Positions 37,600-46,132 of a stretch of 64,000 nucleotides of DNA are shown piece by piece. Position numbers and translations under genes: made by a program. How positions within the stretch are numbered: the stretch's first letter is position 1; every line of letters begins with the position of its first letter. The stretch covers positions 310,001 to 374,000 of the forward strand of contig JADJMZ010000005.1 of NCBI GenBank assembly GCA_016709315.1, given 5' to 3'. Source of the DNA: Ignavibacteria bacterium. GTDB taxonomy: Bacteria; Bacteroidota; Ignavibacteria; Tepidaquicellales; Tepidaquicellaceae. The notes under the pieces were generated by a model. The model did no database searches, was not told the DNA's origin, and saw nothing but the letters and a program-made list of their open reading frames with translations.

Positions 37600-38742
37600 T
37601 TATTTAAGGAGTATCATTTTTTTAGCAGAGGTAAAAGATCCTGCGATCAGTCTGTAGAAATAAATTCCACCGGAAAGGTCTTCGGCATTAATCTTCACAT
37701 TATAATAACCTGCGCTGTAGTTGCCTGAAAGTATATTCTTTACTTCCCTGCCGGTGATATCATACAAATCAAGTCTGACACTGCCTTCAGCGGGAAGAGT
37801 GAATTCTATATTTGTAGAGGGATTAAACGGATTAGGATAATTCTGTGATAACTTAAAATCAACCGGTCTGAGTATTTCGACTTCGTTATTCAGATAAAAA
37901 TATTCATATAAACCATTGTAATCAGTTTGCTTTAATCTGTATTGATAAACGCCTGTCATCAGGTCTTTGTCCTGAAATGAATATTCAGTAACTGTATTCA
38001 AATCCCCTGATCCTTTTATAAAACCAATGCTGATCCATTCAAAGCTGTTACTTCCGTTCACGGAGAAATTTCTTTCGATATAGAATCCTTTATTGTTATG
38101 TTCCGAAGCAGTAGTCCAGCTGAGATTTACTTTATTAGCATACACAGATGAATTAAAATCCGTGAGTTCGACCGGAAGAGGATTCTGAAGCGAATCAATG
38201 AGATGGGAAGATGAGTTTGTAATTTCGGTATAAGCCATGTCCACAAAGGAATAAATCCTTGTTACAGGATTTGACGGACCATTGCGCCAGCGCAGATTCA
38301 GGAATTGCGTATCAAACGCCTTAGCTGTGGTCTCAAGCTTCATCCTGACTACTCTTGTGCCCTGCAGAGTATCTGAAATGATATATCCGTTTCCCGGAGA
38401 CGGCGCTGAATTGACAGATAATCTAAGCTGCATATTGCCGCCTATCAAATAAACTATGGGATTGACCGGCTGAAGATTAGCCGGAAGATCAGAAGCGACT
38501 ATGGAATAAATCAGCCCGCCGCCGTTGCTTATACCTGCATTAAAATTAAAATAATACTGACCTGCTGCAAATTCAAAAACGGATGAATCAGAATTTGTGT
38601 GAAGAAGATTAATGTCAAACTCAACAGTGTTTGCACTCGTCTGTATAAAATTTTCCGCTTTCATTGTGTACTGCGGAATAACGGCGAATGAAAGATCATT
38701 AATCAGAAATAATAGAACTGTAATGAATAATAATTTTTTCAT
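37600..38742 (-). CDS. Secreted domain-A protein with T9SS sorting domain
   Basis: 380 residues. Signal peptide ~1-20 (LLFITVLLFLINDLSFA). Domain A is of the shorter kind (YTMKAENFIQTSANTVEFDI, FEFAAGQYYFNFN, APSPGNGYIISD). Next comes an Fn3-like region ELTDFNSSVYANKVNLSWTT with GFYIERNF and YRLKQTDYNG. The type A sorting domain starts at FKLSQNYPNPFNPSTNIEF and ends SAKKMILLK. It shares domain A with the dockerin proteins but replaces X-dockerin by the T9SS signal, so it should be exported to the surface by T9SS. Confidence 0.86.
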   Translation of the reverse strand: MKKLLFITVLLFLINDLSFAVIPQYTMKAENFIQTSANTVEFDINLLHTNSDSSVFEFAAGQYYFNFNAGISNGGGLIYSIVASDLPANLQPVNPIVYLIGGNMQLRLSVNSAPSPGNGYIISDTLQGTRVVRMKLETTAKAFDTQFLNLRWRNGPSNPVTRIYSFVDMAYTEITNSSSHLIDSLQNPLPVELTDFNSSVYANKVNLSWTTASEHNNKGFYIERNFSVNGSNSFEWISIGFIKGSGDLNTVTEYSFQDKDLMTGVYQYRLKQTDYNGLYEYFYLNNEVEILRPVDFKLSQNYPNPFNPSTNIEFTLPAEGSVRLDLYDITGREVKNILSGNYSAGYYNVKINAEDLSGGIYFYRLIAGSFTSAKKMILLK

Positions 38743-39068
38743 GCATCAATTTATGAAAAATTATTGATATTAGAAATTTTAAAACTGATGGAGAGTTTGG
38801 GATTTTAGATTTTTGATTTTGGATTTACGATTTTATTTTTTGAATCTCGGGAATCATAAAGAGATTTACCACTAAGACACAAAGACTCTAAGTAAAAATT
38901 TTTCCTGCTTGCTAAGCCCCCCGCTCCGCGAGGCGAGCAGCTTAGCAAGCCAAAACCCGACATTCCCAAGCTGCCTGCCTCGCCGGCAAGGCGGGGGGCT
39001 TGGGAATGAGGGAACGCAGAGACGCAGAGGGGATTAGATTTTTGATTTTTATTCTCTGTGAATGGAGA
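38743..39068. other. Gene-free repeat stretch
   Basis: Contains ACTAAGACACAAAGACTCTA (38873), a GC-rich stem around GGCGAGCAGCTTAGCAAGCC and GCCTGCCTCGCCGGCAAGGC (38910-39005), and TTTTGATTTTGGATTTACGA runs. No credible coding frame was seen. Confidence 0.5.
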
Positions 39069-39557
39069 GACCTCCCCCAGCCCGCTTACAGCGGGCTTGC
39101 CCCCTCCTTTGTAAGGAGGGGGCTTTTTCTTTTTATTCAAATTCATCTCTTTGCTATTTTTTTATCCTTAATTATCATGTTTCCCCCTCCTTGCAAAGGA
39201 GGGGGATTAGGGGGTGGTCGGTATGAGCAATTATAAGACCTCCACCAGCCCGCTTACAGTGGGCTTGCCCCCTCCTTTGTAAGGAGGGGGCTTTTTCTTT
39301 TTATTCAAATTCATCTCTTTGCTATATTATTATCCTGAATTATCATGTTTCCCCCTCCTTGCAAAGGAGGGGGATTAAGGGGGTGGTCGGTATGAGCAAT
39401 TATAAGACCTCCCCCAGCCCGCTTACAGCGGGCTTGCCCCCTCCTTTGTAAGGAGGGGGCTTTTTCTTTTTATTCAAATTCATCTCTTTGCTATATTATT
39501 ATCCTGAATTATCATGTTTCCCCCTCCTTGCAAAGGAGGGGGATTAAGGGGGTGGTC
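39069..39557. repeat. Three tandem ~168-bp units of the GACCTCCCCC...GGGGGTGGTC element
   Basis: Units start at 39069, 39237 and 39406. Each has a left hairpin pair (GCCCGCTTACAGCGGGC, then CCCCCTCCTTTGTAAGGAGG) followed by CTTTTTCTTTTTATTCAAAT. An AT spacer of ~60 bp leads to a right hairpin (CCCCCTCCTTGCAAAGGAGG) and GATTAAGGGGGTGGTC. A short link GGTATGAGCAATTATAA separates units. The rest of the gap to 39757 holds only CACAGAG and TTTTGATTTTTG repeats. Confidence 0.92.
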
Positions 39558-39756
39558 GGTATGAGCAAACGTATGCACCTCATCGAAGATTTTTCTTTAA
39601 CACAGAGAGTTGTGGATTTTAGATTTTTGATTTTTGATTTTTGATTTACGATTTTAAAGAGAGTGTATCAAAATAAATTTTAACACAGAGAAGCGGAAGG
39701 TTTTATTTTAATTTATTTTTCTCTGTGTTTCTGTGACTATGTGTTGATTTCTGAAA

Positions 39757-39795
39757 ATAAAAAAAACCGGAAGGAAAATTAATCCCTTCCGGTTT
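39757..39795 (-). terminator. Terminator of the B-X-dockerin gene
   Basis: AAACCGGAAGG / CCTTCCGGTTT is a strong stem with a plus-strand A run at its left, placed 34 bases past the stop. Confidence 0.88.
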
Positions 39796-39828
39796 ATGAT
39801 AAATAAATATTTTAGTAAATCTTAAATC

Positions 39829-41133
39829 TTACGGAGTTACTTCAAACACGCCAAAAGCAGCATTGTTGTCAACGAGCGAAAGATCGCCGCTGTCAACAAA
39901 ATCATCGCCGTTGAGGTCTGTATTTATATATCCTGATGCGCCTGCAACTGCAGCATTGTCAATATCACTCAGGTCACCGCTGTCAATTGTACCGTCCTGA
40001 TTTGAGTCTCCGTTATATGTCGCAAAAGCTGATACGACTGCTACCTGATTGCTTCCGAATGCTTTGCCGGCTGCATTGGTGAAGTTATACACTCCTGCAT
40101 TGTAAGGTCCTAAAGCAAGTGTAGTCGCGCTCCAAGTGTTAATTCCGTTTCTTGCTGATGCAAGATTTCTGTATTTTACTTCCAGATAATAATTTCCGGC
40201 AGGAAGTGAATTGCTGAACGGGAACCAGCCTGTTAATGAAGTTGCGTCAATTGCTGCATAAGATGATGCTATTACAGGATAAGGACTTACAGAACTTCTC
40301 AGATTTACTAACATTGTATCTACTATGCTGTGAACTGTGCCATTGAATAATCCCTGAACGGCTACTTTCAGATTAAGCGCTGTTGTAAACCAGGTAGTTG
40401 AAACTCTGATACCGTCAACTCCAAGAGCAGGAGCGTTGGCAAAAGTTCCCTGTCTTAAAGCAACTCTGCCGATAGCTGAAGCGTCCTGTGACAAATATGT
40501 GATAGGTCCTACAGTCGCTGTACCGGGTTCGGTTGCAGGAAAACTTGAATTAAATACATATAAACTTACCTGATCGTTTGTTGTACCGCCCGGTACGAAT
40601 GTATATTTAAGAACTAATGCATACGTTGTTCCAACTGTATAAATTGAATCAGACCATATTCCCGGAATAGTAAGATCGGTAGATGCGTTTCCTTTAGTAA
40701 TACCAAAACTTATAAGACCGGTTGTTACAGCTTTTTTCAGATTAACTCTTCCTTCATAAAAGGTTGTAGAACCTGACTGCAGAAGAGCAAGGAAATAATC
40801 GCCGTTCTTTGCAGTATCCACTCTTACCAGAAATGAACAGTAAACGGATCCTGATTTTATGCTGTCCTGGGTCAGATTTTTGTATATATCCTGTCCTGTG
40901 GCAGCAAGGTTAACTGAATTCCCTATTCCTGAAAGAAGATATCCCGGGAATGAAAGGCTTCCGCTTGCAATAGTAACTCTGTTTGTCGCGCCGCCGCTGA
41001 AAGATACCCAGCCGGTATATAGCGAACCAAGTGAATCAGCTGCTGTGTAATCAAAATTCTCATCCAGCGCAAGCTGTGCAAACACGCCCGAAGACATTAC
41101 AATAAAACAAAGTGTTAAAATTATTTTTTTCAT
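39829..41133 (-). CDS. Secreted B-X-dockerin protein
   Basis: 434 residues with a signal peptide (~1-19, IILTLCFIVMSSGVFA). Domain B (~20-250) opens LDENFDYTAADSLGSLYTGW and has GIGNSVNLAATGQDIYKNL, YLSQDASAIGRVALRQG and VDGIRVSTTW, a jelly-roll-like ectodomain shared with three T9SS proteins nearby. An X-like module (~255-372, DTMLVNLRSSVSPY, YYLEVKYRN, YNFTNAAGKAFGSNQ) follows, then a type I dockerin with GDSNQDGTIDSGDL and TDLNGDDFVDSGDL. It is the only domain-B protein here with a dockerin, so it bridges the two families. Confidence 0.85.
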   Translation of the reverse strand: MKKIILTLCFIVMSSGVFAQLALDENFDYTAADSLGSLYTGWVSFSGGATNRVTIASGSLSFPGYLLSGIGNSVNLAATGQDIYKNLTQDSIKSGSVYCSFLVRVDTAKNGDYFLALLQSGSTTFYEGRVNLKKAVTTGLISFGITKGNASTDLTIPGIWSDSIYTVGTTYALVLKYTFVPGGTTNDQVSLYVFNSSFPATEPGTATVGPITYLSQDASAIGRVALRQGTFANAPALGVDGIRVSTTWFTTALNLKVAVQGLFNGTVHSIVDTMLVNLRSSVSPYPVIASSYAAIDATSLTGWFPFSNSLPAGNYYLEVKYRNLASARNGINTWSATTLALGPYNAGVYNFTNAAGKAFGSNQVAVVSAFATYNGDSNQDGTIDSGDLSDIDNAAVAGASGYINTDLNGDDFVDSGDLSLVDNNAAFGVFEVTP

Positions 41134-41290
41134 TTTTTAAATTTTGTTTGGGTTAATAAAAAATTTTTGTTAATGGTATAAACTTTTAGTTATGATATCT
41201 TTGTATCTTTTTAATCAAATAAAATTATAGAATCTGTATAACTAAACTGTTCCTTAAATGTTAAATTTTTGTAACTTTAAGATGTGAAAT

Positions 41291-41324
41291 AAAAAAAGGG
41301 TTGGATTTAAACTCCAACCCTTTT
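41291..41324 (-). terminator. Terminator of domain-A/T9SS gene
   Basis: AAAAGGGTTGGA / TCCAACCCTTTT with an A run to the left; 27 bases past the stop. Confidence 0.88.
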
Positions 41325-41350
41325 GAACAATATTTGAAATATATTACTTC

Positions 41351-42580
41351 TTACTTTACAAGTACCATCTTCTTTGTTGATACAAAGTTGCTGGCTGATA
41401 TTCTGTAGAAGTACATTCCGCTTGCAAGGTTTGAAGCATTGAAAGATACTGTGTAGTATCCTGCTGTCTTTACTTCGTTAACGATGCTTGCTACTTGTCT
41501 TCCTGTCAGATCATATAATACGATGCTGACATTTCCGTCAACAGGAAGATCATAATTGATCTTTGTTGATGGATTGAAAGGGTTTGGATAGTTTTGTGAC
41601 ATATCAAAGCTGTTTGGTACGCCAACTTCTATTTCATTTGAAAGATTGAAATATTCGAAGTTACCGTTTACATCTAATTGTTTTAATCTGTAGTTGTATG
41701 TTCCGGTGTTGGCTCTGTCTGTGAATGTATAGTTTCTTACTTCACTTGTTGTTCCGTTTCCGGCTACATTTCCAACTTTTGTCCATTCTGTTGCTGTTGC
41801 TGCTTTTCTTTCTACATCAAATCCAGCATTGTTTGTTTCTGTTGCTGTTGACCAGTTTAAGCTTACTGCGTTTCTGTTTGTTGTTGCTGTGAAGCTTGCT
41901 AATTCTACCGGTAATGCTGTGTTAAAATCAACAACATATGTACCTTGTGTTGATATATCTGTATTTGTTGTTCCAACATAAGCAAAAATTTTGGTGAATG
42001 GATTTGCTAATGCTAATCTCCATGCACTACCAGTGTTTGATCCGTATGTGCCTGTTCCTGGTTGAAAGAAATTTAGATCAGCAACTGGATCAAAACTTCC
42101 AGCTTTCTTTTTGAATCTAAATTTTGCTACTCTTGTGCCTGGGAACGTTGTTGATATGATAGGACCGCTTCCTGCTCCGAGTACTGTATTACTGTTTACT
42201 CTTAAAGATGCACCTGAAGGACTTGTTGCATCAGGCATAACGAATGTTGGATTTCTTGGAATTGCCGACAGGTTTGAGAAGGTTGATGAACCTGGTACAA
42301 TGTAATAAGTATAATCAGTATTAACACTATTCGCTAATGCTTTTACATTAAAATAATACTGCCCAAGTGCGAATTCAAATGGTCCTGAAACACCAGAGTT
42401 TGTGTGCAATAACATGATATCAAATGTCATTGCATCATCGCTGAATCCGCCGGTTCCGATTGAATCTGTGTATTCGAAATTAGTGGCAGTTAAAGTAAAT
42501 GTTGGATTTTGAGCAGTTGCAAAATTCATTGCAAACACTACGAATAACAATGTGAAGAAAAGCTTTCCTGTTTTTTTCAT
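41351..42580 (-). CDS. Secreted domain-A protein with T9SS sorting domain
   Basis: 409 residues. Signal peptide ~1-23 (LFFTLLFVVFAMNFATA). Domain A is of the long kind (LTATNFEYTDSIGTGGFSDD, FEFALGQYYFNVK, NSNTVLGAGSGPIIST, FFQPGTGTYGSNTGSAW). A short Fn3-like part (LPVELASFTATTNRNAVSLN, YRLKQLDVNGNFEYFNL) and the sorting domain MSQNYPNPFNPSTKINYDL to STKKMVLVK follow. From LPVELASF to the end it is nearly identical at both DNA and protein level to the 44698-45883 gene, which points to recent duplication or gene conversion. It has its own terminator. Confidence 0.88.
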   Translation of the reverse strand: MKKTGKLFFTLLFVVFAMNFATAQNPTFTLTATNFEYTDSIGTGGFSDDAMTFDIMLLHTNSGVSGPFEFALGQYYFNVKALANSVNTDYTYYIVPGSSTFSNLSAIPRNPTFVMPDATSPSGASLRVNSNTVLGAGSGPIISTTFPGTRVAKFRFKKKAGSFDPVADLNFFQPGTGTYGSNTGSAWRLALANPFTKIFAYVGTTNTDISTQGTYVVDFNTALPVELASFTATTNRNAVSLNWSTATETNNAGFDVERKAATATEWTKVGNVAGNGTTSEVRNYTFTDRANTGTYNYRLKQLDVNGNFEYFNLSNEIEVGVPNSFDMSQNYPNPFNPSTKINYDLPVDGNVSIVLYDLTGRQVASIVNEVKTAGYYTVSFNASNLASGMYFYRISASNFVSTKKMVLVK

Positions 42581-42868
42581 TGTTTGATTGGTTTAATTTT
42601 TAAAAAAGTTTGTTAAAATCTTTCTTGTTAATAAAGTTTTAATAATATTTGATCAGATCAATTACTATTAAACATCTTTTATTTAGTGCAAGTTAGTAAG
42701 AGAATTTCAATTTGTCAATTGCAAATTTAGATAATATGAATATTTTTTTAATTTTTTTGAATGGAGATTAAATGTGATCTGGTTATAGTGTCAATGATGC
42801 TCAGGATGGTTGATCATGCTTTTTGATTGGCGGAGAGCTATTTTGTAAAGTATTAATTTAGCAAAAGC

Positions 42869-43243
42869 TTAGGAGCCGGAGTTTATCAAATCTATTTTCC
42901 TTTCAATATTTCGTAAAACTTCATTTGTATATTTAATTATATCTTCATTCCTAAACCGAAGAAAAGTTATTCCGAAATTTGCAATCTCATATTGCCGGGT
43001 TTTATCATACTCAATTTCTTCTTCAGAAGTATGAGTATTTCCATCTGCCTCTATTGCTAACTTTACAGCGGGGCAATAAAAATCTATAACATATTTACCT
43101 ACACTGAATTGTCTTCTGAATTTTAAACCTCTTACTTTTTTTCCCTTAAGCCGACTCCATAGAAGTATCTCAGCTTGCGGCATATTATTTCTTAGAGTTT
43201 TCCTTTTTTCATTCTGGCTTTTTTGATTAAATATAATTCCCAT
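42869..43243 (-). CDS. DUF559 endonuclease-like protein
   Basis: A 124-residue PD-(D/E)XK-type domain from the ATG at 43243: the N-terminal RKTLRNNMPQAEILLWSRLK, then GLKFRRQFSVGKYVIDFYCP (D54) and KLAIEADGNTH (E65), ending FLRFRNEDI. DUF559 is related to Vsr-like nucleases; its cellular function is not known. A longer frame to 43267 would add residues made only of repeat sequence. The palindrome-derived GGAGGTC lies 5 bases upstream of the ATG and can act as the ribosome-binding site. Seven copies of the GACCTCCCCC element lie directly upstream. Confidence 0.85.
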   Translation of the reverse strand: MGIIFNQKSQNEKRKTLRNNMPQAEILLWSRLKGKKVRGLKFRRQFSVGKYVIDFYCPAVKLAIEADGNTHTSEEEIEYDKTRQYEIANFGITFLRFRNEDIIKYTNEVLRNIERKIDLINSGS

Positions 43244-43248
43244 GAAAG

Positions 43249-43257
43249 ACCTCCCCC
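43249..43257 (-). promoter_or_regulatory. Ribosome-binding site supplied by a repeat end
   Basis: On the minus strand GGGGGAGGTC, the terminal motif of the GACCTCCCCC repeat, sits 5 bases before the DUF559 ATG. Its GGAGG is a good Shine-Dalgarno match. Confidence 0.55.
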
Positions 43258-43283
43258 GGCGCACCAATTATTATAGACTCTTT

Positions 43284-44609
43284 TATGACCGCCCCCAGCC
43301 CGCTTGCAGCGGGCTAGCCCCCTCCTTTGTAAGGAGGGGGCTTTTCTTTTTGATTAAGTATTAATAGTTTTAATTTGGAATAAATAATATATTACCGTAC
43401 ATAATTTATTTTTTAACAAAATAAATCTTAATGCAAAATCAGGTCTTAGTAATTTTATTACCTTGAATGCTTATGTCTCCCCCTCCTTGCAAAGGAGGGG
43501 GATTAAGGGGGTGGTCGTTATAATTTTATGACCTCCCCAGCCCGCCTTCAGCGGGCTTGCCCCCTCCTTTGTAAGGAGGGGGCTTTTCTTTTTGTTTAAT
43601 AGTTTGATTAACCCGAATTTTTTTTATAGAATAAATCTTAATGCAAAATCATCTCTTAGCAATTTTATTACCTTGAATGCTTATGTCTCCCCCTCCTTGC
43701 AAAGGAGGGGGATTAAGGGGGTGGTCGTTATAATTTTATGACCTCCCCCAGCCCGCCTTCAGCGGGCTTGCCCCCTCCTTTGTAAGGAGGGGGCTTTTTC
43801 TTTTTTGTTCAAAATCATCTCTTTGCAATACTATTATCTTGTGTATTATGTCTCCCCCTCCTTGCAAAGGAGGGGGATTTAGGGGGTGGTCAGTATAATT
43901 TTATGACCGCCCCCAGCCCGCCTTCAGCGGGCTTGCCCCCTCCTTTGTAAGGAGGGGGCTTTTTATATTTTATAAGAATTATTAGTTTTGATTTTGAATA
44001 AATAATATAATAACGTACATAATTTATTTTTTAATAAAATAAATCTTAATGCAAAATCAGGTCTTAGTAATTTTATTACCTTGAATGCTTATGTCTCCCC
44101 CTCCTTGCAAAGGAGGGGGATTAAGGGGGTGGTCGGTATAATTTTATGACCTCCCCCAGCCCGCCTTCAGGCTTGCCCCCTCCTTTGTAAGGAGGGGCTT
44201 TTATATTTTATAAGAATTATTAGTTTTGATTTTGAATAAATACTATAATAACGTACATAATTTATTTTTTAACAAAATAAATCTTAATGCAAAATCAGGT
44301 CTTAGTAATTTTATTACCTTGAATGCTTATGTCTCCCCCTCCTTGCAAAGGAGGGGGATTAAGGGGGTGGTCGGTATAATTTTATGACCTCCCCCAGCCC
44401 GCCTTCAGCGGGCTTGCCCCCTCCTTTGTAAGGAGGGGGTTTTTTATTTTTTGTTCAAAATCATATCTTTGCATTATTAAATAAGCAAACGGTCTTAGTA
44501 ATTTTATTACCTTGAAGCTTATGTCTCCCCCTCCTTGCAAAGGAGGGGGATTAAGGGGGTGGTCGTTATAATTTTATGACCTCCCCCAGCCGCTTACAGC
44601 GCTTTTTAT
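43284..44609. repeat. Array of seven GACCTCCCCC...GGGGGTGGTC elements
   Basis: Left halves (GACCTCCCCCAGCCCGCC or GACCGCCCCC) begin near 43286, 43529, 43738, 43902, 44145, 44384 and 44577. Right halves end GGGGGTGGTC. Spacers alternate between two AT-rich types, one with AATCATCTCTTTGCAATA and one with AAATCTTAATGCAAAATC plus TTATTACCTTGAATGCTTAT. The last copies are truncated. No gene lies in 43268-44697. Confidence 0.93.
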
Positions 44610-44634
44610 TTTTTGTATAAATTTTCAAATTTGC

Positions 44635-44665
44635 ACAAAAAAAAAGGACCGGATAAATCCGGTCC
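44635..44665 (-). terminator. Terminator of the 44698-45883 gene
   Basis: GGACCGGATAAATCCGGTCC is a perfect GC-rich stem-loop with a long A run on its plus-strand left. Confidence 0.9.
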
Positions 44666-44697
44666 CTTTGGATGAAATTAAATATAAATATTACTTC

Positions 44698-45883
44698 TTA
44701 CTTTACAAGAACCATCTTCTTTGTTGATACAAAGTTGCTGGCTGATATTCTGTAGAAGTACATTCCGCTTGCAAGGTTTGAAGCATTGAAAGATACTGTG
44801 TAGTATCCTGCTGTCTTTACTTCGTTAACGATGCTTGCTACTTGTCTTCCTGTCAGATCATATAATACGATGCTGACATTTCCGTCTACAGGTAGATCAT
44901 AATTGATCTTTGTTGATGGATTGAAAGGGTTTGGATAGTTTTGTGACATATCAAAGCTGTTTGGTACGCCAACTTCTATTTCATTTGAAAGATTGAAATA
45001 TTCGAAGTTACCGTTTACATCTAATTGTTTTAATCTGTAGTTGTATGTTCCGGTGTTGGCTCTGTCTGTGAATGTATAGTTTCTTACTTCACTTGTTGTT
45101 CCGTTTCCGGTTACATTTCCAACTTTTGTCCACTCTGTTCCTGTTGCTGCTTTTCTTTCTACATCAAATCCAGCATTGTTTGTTTCTGTTGCTGTTGACC
45201 AGTTTAAGCTTACTGCGTTTCTGTTTGTTGTTGCTGTGAAACTTGCTAATTCTACTGGTAATGCTGTGTTTCCTTCAATTGTCGCATCCTGCAACTCCAC
45301 CTGTTGATATATCTGTATTTGTGGTACCTACATAAGCGAAAACTTTAGTAAATGGATTTGGTAATGCTATTCTCCATGCCATGTTAAAAGGAACGATTGG
45401 CATGCTTCCTACTTTCTTTTTTAATCTAAAAGTGGCTACTCTTGTGCCCGGGAATACTGAAGATACGATAGGACCGTTTCCTGCTCCGAGTACTGTATTA
45501 CTGTTTACTCTTAATGATGCGCCAGTAGGACTTGTTGCATCAGGATTTACGATTGTAGGATTTCTAGGAACTGCATTCGTGTTTGAGAATGTAGTTGAAC
45601 CAGGTACTATATAATAATTATAATCTGCCGAAGTAACACCTGATGCAGAATTAAAATTAAAATAATACTGACCTAATGCGAATTCGAAAGGTCCTGAAAC
45701 TCCTACGTTTGTGTGCTCGATGTTGATGTCAAATGTCATTGCATCATCGTCACCGGCTCCAATGGAATCAGTGAATATAAAGTTTCTGACACTTAGATTG
45801 TAAGTCGGATTTTGTGCATTTGCCATGTTAACAACAAATACAACGAATAACAATGAGAAGAAAAGTTTAGCTGTTTTTTTCAT
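44698..45883 (-). CDS. Secreted domain-A protein with T9SS sorting domain (frameshifted)
   Basis: The frame from 45883 carries a signal peptide (LFFSLLFVVFVVNMANA) and domain A (LSVRNFIFTDSIGAGDDD, FEFALGQYYFNFN, NSNTVLGAGNGPIVSS, FTKVFAYVGTTNTDIS) but stops at 45275. A second frame from ~45300 carries LPVELASFTATTNRNAVSLN through the sorting domain to KKMVLVK. Removing one G in GCAGGATGCG (~45285) joins them as a ~390-residue protein. The C-terminal ~200 residues are almost the same as in the 41351 protein, while domain A differs clearly, so the junction at LPVELASF is also a recombination boundary. Confidence 0.83.
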
Positions 45884-46092
45884 TTGTTTTTTGTTTTGGT
45901 TAATTAAAGTTAATTGTTTGTTATTTTAAAAATATGGGAATTTTAAATCTATTACTTTAAATATTTTTAACTGATATAATTTACACATATAGATTTTTAA
46001 TTTCACTGTAAATTTTTCAGTCAGATAAAATTTAATACTGTGTTAACAGTCTTAATATTCCGATAACAACACAGAACAATTTAAAACTGCCG

Positions 46093-46118
46093 CGATGCCT
46101 GTTCTTCACAGGCATCAC
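46093..46118 (-). terminator. Hairpin after the beta-helix gene
   Basis: GATGCCTGTTCTTCACAGGCAT forms a GC-rich stem 15 bases past the stop. The A tract to its left is weak (AATTTAAAA), so it may be a terminator or only a stabilising hairpin. Confidence 0.55.
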
Positions 46119-46132
46119 AGCATAATACTATT

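Noticed and set aside
38805..39236. ORFs over the GC-rich repeats near 39 kb
   Set aside because: They are composed of palindrome sequence and low-complexity flank only.
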